From contig JAUWYP010000008.1 in assembly GCA_030615765.1 (NCBI GenBank), positions 1 through 64,000 of the forward strand: a stretch of DNA of 64,000 bases, in the 5' to 3' direction. The translations under genes were made by a program, and so were the position numbers. This document shows, one piece after another, positions 1-9,296 of the stretch. Origin of the DNA: Dehalococcoidia bacterium. Its GTDB lineage: Bacteria > Chloroflexota > Dehalococcoidia > SM23-28-2. Under the pieces are notes generated by a model. The model did not search any database and had not been told where the DNA came from. It saw nothing but the letters and a program-made list of their open reading frames with translations. The first letter of the stretch is position 1; the number at the start of each line of letters is the position of its first letter.

Positions 1-3000
1 CCCGACGCGGACGTTGATCGGTGCTTCGACGGGCTCAGCATGAGCGGAGGCCCTCTCGGCGTTGTAGGCGGCGAAGGCCTTCTGGATGTCGACGGCGCAG
101 GAGAGGGCCCTGGCGGCGCTGGCGAAGGCCACCATGAAGCCGTCGCCCATGCACTTGACCTCGTGGCCGCCGTGGCGGGCGACCTGCTGCCGCAGGATGC
201 GGTTGTGCTCGGCGAGGAGCGTGTGGTACGGCTTGTCGCCCAGGCGCTGGGCCAGCGCTGTGGAGCCCTCGATGTCGGTGAACAGGATGGTGACGGTGCC
301 CTGCTCGTCGGAGTGGCGGGCCAGGCTGGGGGCATCGGCTAGAGCCGACGGCAGGATCTGCTCGATGGTGGAGCGCAGGGTTCTCTTTGCCCTGGGCGGG
401 GGAGTCAGGCCGGGCGCCACCTTCTCCTGGGCCTGCATCTTGACGGCGAGGACCTTTTCAGCCCTCTGAGGCAGGCCCATGTCCTGATAGAGCTGGAGGG
501 CTTCGTTGAGCATGGCGGTGGCGGCCTCGGCGTCGCCGGGGGCGTCTCTGGCCAGGCGCATCTTGGCGTAGGGCAGGAGGGTGGCTGCCAGCTCCAGGCG
601 GTAGCCCAGCCGCCGCGCCAGGCTGAGCGCCTTCTCGAAGTAGGCGGTGGCGTCGTCCCAGCGCCTGCACGCGGCGTCCAGCATGGCGATGACGCGAGGA
701 ACGAGACAGGGCTCAAGGAACTCTACGCCTCGTTCGTTCAGCTCGCGCAGGCGCTGGTAGCAGGCGTCCAGACCCTCTGTCTCGCCGAGCTCGGCAAGGG
801 CCTCCCCACAGGCGAGCAGGTTAGCCGCCCCTCCCAGGCTGAGCGGCTCCTCGAATGGCCACTGGGGGCGGTCAGCAAGGAGCTTCCGCGCTGAGGTCAT
901 GTCCCCTTTCTCAAGGCAGAGGCGGATTCGCCAGGGCCAGGAGCCCCCCAGCCAGGCACCCCTCTCCGCTGCTTCGTAGGCGGTCTGCAGGGCCGCCAGG
1001 CGGGCCTCGGCCTGGTCGTAGCGTCCCGTCAGCATCATGAGCACCGCAGAGTGCTCCAAGACAGAGGGCACAAGGATGGAGTCCCGCATCTCGGAGGCCT
1101 GGGTGAGCACCTCCTCGCCGATGCGCTCCGATTCCACCAGGTCTCCGGCCATAAGCCGCTGCCATGCTACGTATAAGGCGGCCAAGTAGGCGAGCTGGAA
1201 CGCCAGGCGCTGCTCGGAGACCCGGCGGTGCTCCGCCCACTCAGAGCCAGCGGCCGACACTCGTCCCTGCATGGTTGCCGAATGCAGGCTCGGGATTCTC
1301 GGGTAGCAGGCCCCGGCCACATCACCCGCCGCTTCGAACGCGGCCACAGCGCGGCCGCCCGCCTCCTGGGCCTTCTGGGGGAAGCAGGCAGCCCTGTAGA
1401 GCCAGGCGAGGGCATTGAACAGCAAGGCAAGTGTTGGAGGGTGGGTGACGTGCTCTGCCAGGGCCTCCGCCTCGACCGCCTCCTTGAAGGCGATATCGAA
1501 GCGGTGGAGCATCAGCGAGTCGAAGGCGTGATAAGCGAGCAAGGCGGCCCGTTCCGCCTGGTCGGCCGGGCCGACCACCTCCAGTCCCTTTTCGGCGAAG
1601 CGCAGGCCGCGCTCCACTTGCCCCTGCCAGGGAAGCCATCCAGCGACCAGGCTGTAGGCCAGGGCCGCCCTGGCCACGTCGCCCGCCGCTTCGAATCCCC
1701 GGGCCGCCTCTTCGTAGCTCTGGATCATCCCCTCAAGGTCGCCGGCACCCCGCTGAGCCAACGCCAGATACATCAGGAGGAGCGCCTTTTGCCCCTGGGA
1801 CATGCCCGCGGCATCCGCCAGCTCGAAGGCCGAGCTATAGAGGGGTACCGCCTCAGTGGGCGCGGACGCGGCCAACGCCCGCCGGGCAGCCTTCACCGTC
1901 CAGCGGTAGGCCGTCTCGGCAGGGGCACCCTCCCCGGCCTCGCGGTAGTGATAGGCCAGCTCGGCCGCATAGTCCTCCAGGCGCTCGGGGTAGGCCTCTT
2001 CCAGGGCGTGGGCGGCCCGCAGGTGCAGGCGCTCCCGCCGGGGGGCGCTGAGGCGGCCGTGCAGGTTCTCTCGCAGAAGGGTGCTGGCGAACTGATAGTA
2101 GGTACGCCTCTCCTGGCGCTGCTCCCTCACCACCTGGGCGGCCAGGGCCTCCTCCACCGACCGCAGTACGACCTCTTCGTCCAGGTCAGCGACCCGCTGA
2201 GCGAGGGAAAGGCTGAAGCGACGGCCCAGCACTGCGCCCACCTGGAGCAGACGCCGGCACTCCTGCGACAGGCCGGCCAGCCTGCGCTCCATCACGTCCC
2301 GCACGCTCTCGGGCAGGCCGATGTCGGAGATGGGGGCCCTGCTGATCCACTGCCCCTTCTCCTGATAGAGGACCTCCGTCTCGATGAGGTGCTTGAGGGT
2401 CTCCTGGACGAAGAAGGGATTGCCCTCGGTTTCCTGGTGCAGACCGAGGACCAGGGCCCGGGGGATCTCCTGCTCGGCCAGGACGGTGACGAGCTCCCTG
2501 ACCTCGGACTCCCGCAGACCCTTGAGGGGGAGCTCCCAGAAGCCGCTCTCTCTCCTGAGGTGGGGCAGGGCCTCCCTGAGGGGGTGGCTGGGCTCTAGCT
2601 CCGCCTCCCGGCAGGAGATGGCCAGCAGCAGCCTGCCGCCGGCCAGCCGTCGGGCCAGGTGCTGCAGGAGGGAGCAGGAGCCCTTGTCCGCCCACTGGAG
2701 GTCCTCCAGCACCAGCACCAGGGGAGCAGAGGTAGAGGCGTTCTTGAGGAACTCCGTGACCTCCTGGAAGAGGCGGTAGGCCTCGGCCTCCGCCGCTACG
2801 GGAGGGGGCTCGGGCAGGTCGGGCAGCTTCGCCTTCAGCTCCGGCGCCAGGGGGGCGAGAACGGAGCTTCCCTCGGTCACCGCCTGGCGCAGGGTCTGCA
2901 CCGACGTGCGGGAGACGTAGTCCTGCAGGGCCTCGGCGAAGGGGCCGTAGGGGAGCCTGGCCTCTCCCTCGTAGGCGGCGCCCCACAGCACCTGGGCGCC

Positions 3001-4236
3001 CCGCAGCCTGGCGTAGGTGGCGAACTCCTGGAGGAGGCGGGTCTTGCCGATGCCGGCGTCGCCCACCACCATGGCCACCGTCCCCAGGCCGGAGAAGGCG
3101 TCGGCCAGCCTCTCCTTGAGCTGCTCCATCTCCCTTTCTCGTCCCACGAAGGTGCCCCAGGCCACCCGGCCGATGGGAGTGACGGCGACAGGCTCGGTGG
3201 GGGCCACTACCTCGCCCTGCTCGATCTGCTCGCGGAGGGTTTGCAGCGTTGCCAGGGCCTCGTCGGCCGAGGAGGGCCTGTCCTCGGGGTTCTTGGCCAG
3301 GAGCTTGAGGATGAGGTCGTTGAGGGCGGGAGGTAGCGATGGGTTGTGGAAGGAGGGAGCCACCGGCGGCGTGTTCAGGTGCTGGGAGATGACGGCCACC
3401 GGGTCATGTCCCGAGAAGGGGGGCCGGCCGCAGGCCATCTCGTAGAGGGTAGCTCCCAGGCCGTAGAGGTCGCTTCTGGCATCGACCTTGCCGCCCAGGG
3501 CCTGCTCGGGGGGCATGTAGGCCACGGTGCCCACCATCATGCCGGCCTGGGTAAGGCGGGAGAGGTCGATGGCCACCGCCAGGCCGAAGTCGCCCAGCCT
3601 GGCGTGGCCATCCGCAGTGAGCCAGATGTTGCCGGGCTTGACGTCGCGGTGGATGATACCGCGGTCGTGGGCGTGTTGGAGGGCCTGGCAGACCTCAGTG
3701 GCTATCTGGAGGGACTGGTCGATGGGGAGTCGGTGATCAGGGGCCTGGTCGACGATATCTTGGACCGAGCCGCCCTCCATGAACTCCTGGATGATGTAGG
3801 GCTGGCGGTCCTCGTCGCCGATGTCGTGGACGGTGACGATGTGAGGGTGGGACCCGAGGCGGCCCATGGCCTGGGCCTCGCGGCGGACGCGGGCCAGGCC
3901 GGATGCGTCCAGGCCCTCGGTCTTGATCAGGGAGAAGGCGACGTCGCGGTCGAGACGGGTGTCGTGAGCCAGGTAGACGCGCTTGCGGCCGCCCTCGCCC
4001 AGGAAGCGCTTGACCTGGTAGCGGCCGGCGGCAAAGGACGTGGGGACGGTGGGAGTGGGGGCGGGGGTAGGCGCAGCGGCTGGCTCACTAATGGCTTGGC
4101 CGCAGGAGTCGCAGAAGCGAGCAGCTGGCCTAAGCTGCGCCCCGCAGCTCGGACAGACTGGCGCTAGAGGTGCACCGCACCCTTCGCAGAAGCTCGCGCC
4201 CTCGCGGTTCTCGTGGCCGCAGGATGGACAAAGCAC
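1..4236 (-). CDS. Zinc-ribbon / Ser-Thr protein kinase / AAA ATPase / TPR / class III adenylate-guanylate cyclase multidomain protein (partial, C-terminus beyond window start)
   Basis: Manual minus-strand translation: N-term CPSCGHEN..CPSCG zinc ribbon, YQVKRFLGEGG glycine loop, HRDVKPGN, DFGLA, then VVGDAGIGKTRLL P-loop, TPR-like helices, and VTILFTDIEGSTALAQRLGD...VKCMGDGFMVAF cyclase signature at the window edge. Not in the ORF track because it has no stop inside the window. Likely GTG start at 4236. Confidence 0.85.
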   Translation of the reverse strand, partial: MLCPSCGHENREGASFCEGCGAPLAPVCPSCGAQLRPAARFCDSCGQAISEPAAAPTPAPTPTVPTSFAAGRYQVKRFLGEGGRKRVYLAHDTRLDRDVAFSLIKTEGLDASGLARVRREAQAMGRLGSHPHIVTVHDIGDEDRQPYIIQEFMEGGSVQDIVDQAPDHRLPIDQSLQIATEVCQALQHAHDRGIIHRDVKPGNIWLTADGHARLGDFGLAVAIDLSRLTQAGMMVGTVAYMPPEQALGGKVDARSDLYGLGATLYEMACGRPPFSGHDPVAVISQHLNTPPVAPSFHNPSLPPALNDLILKLLAKNPEDRPSSADEALATLQTLREQIEQGEVVAPTEPVAVTPIGRVAWGTFVGREREMEQLKERLADAFSGLGTVAMVVGDAGIGKTRLLQEFATYARLRGAQVLWGAAYEGEARLPYGPFAEALQDYVSRTSVQTLRQAVTEGSSVLAPLAPELKAKLPDLPEPPPVAAEAEAYRLFQEVTEFLKNASTSAPLVLVLEDLQWADKGSCSLLQHLARRLAGGRLLLAISCREAELEPSHPLREALPHLRRESGFWELPLKGLRESEVRELVTVLAEQEIPRALVLGLHQETEGNPFFVQETLKHLIETEVLYQEKGQWISRAPISDIGLPESVRDVMERRLAGLSQECRRLLQVGAVLGRRFSLSLAQRVADLDEEVVLRSVEEALAAQVVREQRQERRTYYQFASTLLRENLHGRLSAPRRERLHLRAAHALEEAYPERLEDYAAELAYHYREAGEGAPAETAYRWTVKAARRALAASAPTEAVPLYSSAFELADAAGMSQGQKALLLMYLALAQRGAGDLEGMIQSYEEAARGFEAAGDVARAALAYSLVAGWLPWQGQVERGLRFAEKGLEVVGPADQAERAALLAYHAFDSLMLHRFDIAFKEAVEAEALAEHVTHPPTLALLFNALAWLYRAACFPQKAQEAGGRAVAAFEAAGDVAGACYPRIPSLHSATMQGRVSAAGSEWAEHRRVSEQRLAFQLAYLAALYVAWQRLMAGDLVESERIGEEVLTQASEMRDSILVPSVLEHSAVLMMLTGRYDQAEARLAALQTAYEAAERGAWLGGSWPWRIRLCLEKGDMTSARKLLADRPQWPFEEPLSLGGAANLLACGEALAELGETEGLDACYQRLRELNERGVEFLEPCLVPRVIAMLDAACRRWDDATAYFEKALSLARRLGYRLELAATLLPYAKMRLARDAPGDAEAATAMLNEALQLYQDMGLPQRAEKVLAVKMQAQEKVAPGLTPPPRAKRTLRSTIEQILPSALADAPSLARHSDEQGTVTILFTDIEGSTALAQRLGDKPYHTLLAEHNRILRQQVARHGGHEVKCMGDGFMVAFASAARALSCAVDIQKAFAAYNAERASAHAEPVEAPINVRVG

Positions 4237-4440
4237 CGTGGTTCGCCCCCGATCCCTACGTCTTGGAGCAAGGCAATAGTGCGTGAAAATGGCGGCTCTG
4301 TCAACGTGGCCGGGGTTGGCCCGCTACCTGGACCGAGGCAAGGTCGACTACCACGAACCAGACTATGAAGTCATAGTGTGCGGCCTCTCTAGAAGAGACC
4401 AGGCCTCGAAGTCCTCACACCCGAAGTTGTGCGCTCCCGC

Positions 4441-4484
4441 CCCACCGCCACCACGAACAGCATCATGGCGTTGGCCAGCGTCGG
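4441..4484 (+). repeat. Left copy of 44-bp direct repeat flanking the S45 gene
   Basis: cccaccgccaccacgaacagcatcatggcgttggccagcgtcgg; matches 9061-9104 at 41/44 positions, with the last 29 bp identical. Confidence 0.85.
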
Positions 4485-4514
4485 GCGCATATGGACGCCC
4501 CCTGTCCCCAGGCT

Positions 4515-7500
4515 CTAGTCGCAGGTCTGCATGATCCTGCCGTAATACCCAATGATCACGTCGGCCACCTCCAGCCCGCCGCTCATGTTGAAGTCGGACC
4601 GCCGGCTGTAGTTGGCGGGAACGAGGATCTTGCCGTAGAAGGCCACGATGACGTCCGCGACGGCGATGTTAGTGCTCATGTCGATGTCCGGCGGCCAGGC
4701 ATCATCGCTCGGGCCATCGGGGCAGGCGTCCAGAGGGTCGGTGCCGACGTACTCTTCGACGGCGGTCGTGAACCCGTCGCAGTCGTCGTCTCCTACAGGC
4801 GTATACCACGGCGTCGCCGTCGTCGCGCAGTAGTCGCAGGCGTCGCCCCAGTCGTCACCGTCGTCATTGGCCTGGTCCTCGTTCGTATCGCTCAGGCAAT
4901 TGTCGCAGGCATCGCCGTGGGAGTCGAAGTCGGAGTTGGTCTGGTTTTCGTTGTCGGTGTTGAGGCAGTTATCACAGGCGTCGCCGTGGCTGTCCGTGTC
5001 TGAGTTGGTCTGGTCTTCGTTGTCGGTTTTGGGGCAGTTGTCGTCGACGTCGAGCACCGTGTCGTTGTCATCGTTGGGGTCGCCGGCGTCGCAGAGGCCG
5101 TCAGGTTCGTTGTCCGGGCCGTCGTCCGAGACATCCGGTTGCCCTAGCACCGCGCAGTCGTCGCAGGTGTCGAAGTCCAGGTCCTGACAGACGTATTGGT
5201 CAAAGGGGTCGGTATCATTACCGTCGAACACCGTGTCGTTGTCGTCGTCAGGGTCACCGGCGTCGCAGAGGCCGTCAGGTTCGTTGTCCGGGCCGTCGTC
5301 CGAGACATCCGGTTGCCCTAGCACCGCGCAGTCGTCGCAGGTGTCGGAGTCCAGGTCCTGGCAGACGTAGGGGTCTACGGGGTCCGTATCATCGCCGTCG
5401 AGGACGGTGTCACTGTCGGTGTGGGGATCGCAGGGGTCCGCGCCGGCAGTGTACTCGCCGAGGTTGTCCAGCCCATCGGTGTCAGGGTCACCTGTGGAGT
5501 CACGGGCCTGGGGCTGGTTTAGACAATCGTTTGCCAGCTCAAAGCCGTCCGCCATCCCGTCGCCGTCAGTGTCGGCTTCAGTCGGGTCTAGCCCATTCAA
5601 GAATTCGTCCAGAAGACTTGCTCCATCTGTGTCGTAGTCGTCTGTCGGCCCGGGGCTGTTCGACCCGAAGTACCATTCTTCAAAGCCGTCGAGCACCCCA
5701 TCGTTATCTACGTCCCCGTCCGGGTCCGTGGCCAGGTCTTCGGCGATGTGGAGCATTGGCACGAAGCGCCACTCGCCCCAGATCGAATGCAGGCTGTCAA
5801 AGTGAAGGTCGGGAACGCGTGCGGAGGAGATGAATCCGCTCTGGCCCAGCGGGAAGATGAACTCGCCAAGCACCACCGGTCCGACCTCGACGATCTGCTC
5901 CCACGTACCGCGGTTACCGAGCAGCGTAGGCTCGAACACGAGTTCCGGAAAAAGCCCGGAAAGAGGATGTGCGTAAGTATCCTCGGGACGAGGCGGGTCG
6001 GAGGGTATGCCGCCCAGGTCGTCGATGGTGTCAGAGAAGGTATCGCGCACAACGACCCGCCAGTCCGCGCCACCAAAGTAGTCGCCGCTGTATGCTTGCA
6101 CGTAGCGTCCGGCGGGGGTACCGGCAGCGCTATCGATAGCGTGCTGGACCAGGTTTAGAGCTGTTGGGCCTGTAGGTGTACCCACAGCGGTCCCCGAGAA
6201 CTCATCCCCATAGATGGCGGTGGCCAGATCGTCTATCAGATCGACCAGGAACTCCATCTCGCCAGCGGTGGTGGTCTCGGTCACCGGGTCGATAATGTGG
6301 CGGCCGGACTCGGGGGGTCCGTTATGGGCCTCGAGGGCGACCAGCACCGTCTCCATATCCAGATTGCCGCCACTTCCAACGCCATCGAAGGCCTCACGGA
6401 GGCGCGGTATGAGGTACCGGCCCAACTTACCATGTTCGTCCACGCCGGCGACGTCCTTGTTGAGCTGGCGTTGGTCGGCGCGGCTCCAGTCGCTGTCGGC
6501 GGCCAGCCGCTCCATGACAGAGGTGCTTCGAAACTCGCGACCGAACCCACGACCGTCATCGGCGGTGGCCGCCTTGTTGTTCCAGCTGCCGGTGTAACCC
6601 TGGGCAGGGTTTATCGCCTCCGGCGTGGCCACGATCTCGTATACCTCAAACAGGTCACCAGCGGAGGGAACAACAGCCCAGTCCTCTTCCAGAGTCAACG
6701 TATCGTCGGTGTTGCTGGCGATGCGGCGAGTCTGCTTGTATCCGGCGCCCCCGGTTATGGTCACGATGTACTCGCTGCCCTTCAAAGTCGGATTGTTCAT
6801 GCGGTAGTTGTAAGCAGGCGGCAAGAAGTCCTTGCCGGCGAAAACGCCAGTACCGGTGAGTGTGTCGGCGGTGGCGCTATCGACGGTGCCGCCGACGACG
6901 ACCAGCTCGTTGGCGGCCGTGCCGTCCATGGGCAGCCGCGTGTCGGTCGGGGGCCCGCCCTGACGCACGCGCGAGAAGCCGCCGGACCAATAGCCGATAT
7001 TGCCCGTTCCCAGCCCCAGATCTGTGCCGATGCCGTTGAAGGCCTTGTTGTCGGCGGCGAAGAAGTTGTGCGTGCTCGGCATCATGCGCGTGCCGCGGCG
7101 AATGTCCAGGATGCTCTCGGCCCGCTGGAAGAGGGACCAGCCCACCGTGCTGGTGGTCTCCTCCAGCCAGAAAGCCCTTTCCCGCGAGATGACGACGATG
7201 TCGTCTCCCGACCTCACGGCAACATACTCGGAGGTAGTGTCGGGTGTCGTCGTCCAGGCGTCGTCGCCGTGCAGCGTCAAGGTGTCGTCGGTACTGGAGA
7301 GGATGGGCCGCATCTGCCCGGCGCCGGTGCCTCCGACGATGGCGACGTAGCCGCCGGAGAAATCGCCGGTGAAGGCGTCGGTATCGGTGAGGGAGGTGGC
7401 GGTCGCCGATCCCGCCGTCCCGGCCGTGTCGCCCTGGAAGGCCTCAACGGTTCGTGAGCCACCGTTCCCTGCCCGCTCGTGGGTGCGCCAGACGAGGAGG

Positions 7501-8816
7501 GACGCGGAGCCTCCCTCACCAAGAATCTGCTCGGTGCGCACGCTCAGGGGCGCGGGGGTGCCCTCATCGTTGTAGCGCAGCGAATCGGTGTCCTCCAATT
7601 CCAGCTTGTCCAGATAGAAATCGTTGTTCTTGAGCTGAGCCGTGGTACTGGTCCACGCCACGCTGTCGGTGTGGCCGATCACAATGGCCGGTAGCCCAAC
7701 CAGCGCCATGCCGATGGCCTCGATGCGCTGGTCAGCGCCCTCGGCGCTTCGGCTCTCAATGAAGTGCATGATGGAGGGGGTCTGGATGCCCATCTGGGGG
7801 AAGCCGCCCAGCCAGGGGTTCGCCGTGGCGGAGCGTTCACCGTCGATCATCCAGGCATAGCTCCCCATAGCAGGCCAAGCCCCCAGGCTGCGTGCGAATT
7901 CCTCGCGATGAGCCTGGCGCTCACGCACAGGCTCCAGAGCCGCTTCGTAGTCGTAATGGGGAAACTGCGCGACGAGGGCAACCGGACCGTTTTCAGGCAC
8001 GGCATGATAGGCCAGGGGCCCGCCGAAACCCGGCGTGTTCGGGTCGGGCACGGACACCGGCGCCAGGGGATCGTTGAGGAAGTTCAGGTCGTCCCAGATC
8101 TCGGCGCCGATGGTGGCTCCGAACTTGTCCACCAGGCTCTGCAGTTCATTCAGACGTGACGGCTCATCGAAGCTTTCATCGCCAAAGGTGCGAATCTGGA
8201 GCACCGCGATGGCCATGGCTATCTCCGGCGTGAACTGGAAGCCGGCGTTGGGCCACTCACCACCGGGCGCCGCGTAATAGGGGTCCACCTGATCGGAGAT
8301 ATTGGTGGCGTTCCCAAAGAGGTCATTACCTAAGCCAAGCAGGTTGCGAAACACGTGTACCTCCAGGGGTTTGGGAAGAGTGCCGGCGTAGATAGCGTCG
8401 ATGGTGTCATTGACGCCCTTGCAGTACTCCAGGAACAGCACCTGCAAGTCGGCAGGCAGCTTCGCGAACATGTTGTTCAGTTCAGAAGACGTATAGCCTG
8501 TCCTCCGCACCTCCAGGTCGTCGTAGAAGGTCGACGGGTCAAGGGCGCCAAAGGCCTGGTAGAGGGTACCCCGCCCCACGCGAGCCATAAGGATCAACTG
8601 GCCCAGGCGATCCTTGGCGATCTCGCGCCCGTTCTCACGGGCGAGCTCGAGGTCCGTATCGGCGTAGATATGCGGCAGGTCGAAGGCCGGCTCGCGAACC
8701 GTCACCGCGCCGGGGGAGGCGACCGTGACGTCGACCTGGCTGCCTTGACTACTCAACGCAATGGCCAGCGCCAGGCCGACCAGCACCGACAAAGAAAACA
8801 ACCGTCGGACACGCAT
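4515..8816 (-). CDS. Secreted penicillin acylase-like (peptidase S45 / Ntn hydrolase) protein with Asp-rich calcium-type repeats and dockerin-like C-terminus
   Basis: 1433 aa ORF; hydrophobic N-terminal signal; GSYAWMIDGERSATANPWLGGFPQMG resembles the S45 beta-chain N-terminus; C-terminal DxDxDxxxD repeats; terminal duplicated DIDMSTNIAVADVIVAFYGKI / DFNMSGGLEVADVIIGYYGRI. Confidence 0.85.
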   Translation of the reverse strand: MRVRRLFSLSVLVGLALAIALSSQGSQVDVTVASPGAVTVREPAFDLPHIYADTDLELARENGREIAKDRLGQLILMARVGRGTLYQAFGALDPSTFYDDLEVRRTGYTSSELNNMFAKLPADLQVLFLEYCKGVNDTIDAIYAGTLPKPLEVHVFRNLLGLGNDLFGNATNISDQVDPYYAAPGGEWPNAGFQFTPEIAMAIAVLQIRTFGDESFDEPSRLNELQSLVDKFGATIGAEIWDDLNFLNDPLAPVSVPDPNTPGFGGPLAYHAVPENGPVALVAQFPHYDYEAALEPVRERQAHREEFARSLGAWPAMGSYAWMIDGERSATANPWLGGFPQMGIQTPSIMHFIESRSAEGADQRIEAIGMALVGLPAIVIGHTDSVAWTSTTAQLKNNDFYLDKLELEDTDSLRYNDEGTPAPLSVRTEQILGEGGSASLLVWRTHERAGNGGSRTVEAFQGDTAGTAGSATATSLTDTDAFTGDFSGGYVAIVGGTGAGQMRPILSSTDDTLTLHGDDAWTTTPDTTSEYVAVRSGDDIVVISRERAFWLEETTSTVGWSLFQRAESILDIRRGTRMMPSTHNFFAADNKAFNGIGTDLGLGTGNIGYWSGGFSRVRQGGPPTDTRLPMDGTAANELVVVGGTVDSATADTLTGTGVFAGKDFLPPAYNYRMNNPTLKGSEYIVTITGGAGYKQTRRIASNTDDTLTLEEDWAVVPSAGDLFEVYEIVATPEAINPAQGYTGSWNNKAATADDGRGFGREFRSTSVMERLAADSDWSRADQRQLNKDVAGVDEHGKLGRYLIPRLREAFDGVGSGGNLDMETVLVALEAHNGPPESGRHIIDPVTETTTAGEMEFLVDLIDDLATAIYGDEFSGTAVGTPTGPTALNLVQHAIDSAAGTPAGRYVQAYSGDYFGGADWRVVVRDTFSDTIDDLGGIPSDPPRPEDTYAHPLSGLFPELVFEPTLLGNRGTWEQIVEVGPVVLGEFIFPLGQSGFISSARVPDLHFDSLHSIWGEWRFVPMLHIAEDLATDPDGDVDNDGVLDGFEEWYFGSNSPGPTDDYDTDGASLLDEFLNGLDPTEADTDGDGMADGFELANDCLNQPQARDSTGDPDTDGLDNLGEYTAGADPCDPHTDSDTVLDGDDTDPVDPYVCQDLDSDTCDDCAVLGQPDVSDDGPDNEPDGLCDAGDPDDDNDTVFDGNDTDPFDQYVCQDLDFDTCDDCAVLGQPDVSDDGPDNEPDGLCDAGDPNDDNDTVLDVDDNCPKTDNEDQTNSDTDSHGDACDNCLNTDNENQTNSDFDSHGDACDNCLSDTNEDQANDDGDDWGDACDYCATTATPWYTPVGDDDCDGFTTAVEEYVGTDPLDACPDGPSDDAWPPDIDMSTNIAVADVIVAFYGKILVPANYSRRSDFNMSGGLEVADVIIGYYGRIMQTCD
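5083..5346 (-). repeat. Tandem repeat, 174-bp period, with an identical 90-bp core (5083-5172 and 5257-5346) encoding the Asp-rich region of the S45 protein
   Basis: Direct comparison of the two 90-bp cores: identical by eye; protein unit DPYVCQDLDxDTCDDCAVLGQPDVSDDGPDNEPDGLCDAGDP. Confidence 0.9.
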
Positions 8817-9060
8817 GGCAGTCTCCTCTCTGGGGAGGACATACCCTCACAGGCCGGCGGTGCAATAGCAGCCCCAGGAATGCTCGTCGTTATGTTAGGC
8901 TTATAGTGTACCATTAAAATACTACACTTGCTTTCCAGAATGTCAAGCCCGTTCACAGCGGACCACGCGGATTTGGCCACTGTTGTGGGCTATCCAGTGA
9001 GGATCGTCGCCAAGGCGCTGGCGTGTGGCTCTCGGGCACGAGGATGGGCAAGGGAAGAAC

Positions 9061-9104
9061 GCATCGCCACCACCAACAGCATCATGGCGTTGGCCAGCGT
9101 CGGC
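9061..9104 (+). repeat. Right copy of 44-bp direct repeat flanking the S45 gene
   Basis: cgcatcgccaccaccaacagcatcatggcgttggccagcgtcgg; 41/44 identical to 4441-4484. Confidence 0.85.
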
Positions 9105-9215
9105 AAACTTGGCCTGGCCGGCATGGAAGAGCGGGCCCGTCTTGTCGGCGGCAAGCTCACATTAGAGTCAGAGCCAGGCGAGGGTACAACCGTAACTGTC
9201 GAGGTGCCGGTCTAG
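9105..9215 (+). pseudogene. C-terminal remnant of a sensor histidine kinase (HATPase_c domain)
   Basis: KLGLAGMEERARLVGGKLTLESEPGEGTTVTVEVPV is a typical NarX/DesK-type kinase C-terminus, but the upstream frame lacks the rest of the kinase. Confidence 0.65.
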
Positions 9216-9296
9216 GGCGAGGGAATAGGCCACTTAGCCAAGTCGCGGGGGCCATCGCCCTCACAGCAGGCGCCTGGTGTGGCAGGAGACGGTGGC

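Noticed and set aside
1228-2598. 456-aa plus-strand ORF (and others across 40-4279)
   Set aside because: Antisense to the coherent kinase/ATPase/TPR/cyclase frame, which has clear HRD, DFG and P-loop motifs.
5041-5400. Possible CRISPR/minisatellite array
   Set aside because: The repeats are in-frame coding units of an Asp-rich calcium-type region, not spaced identical repeats with unique spacers.
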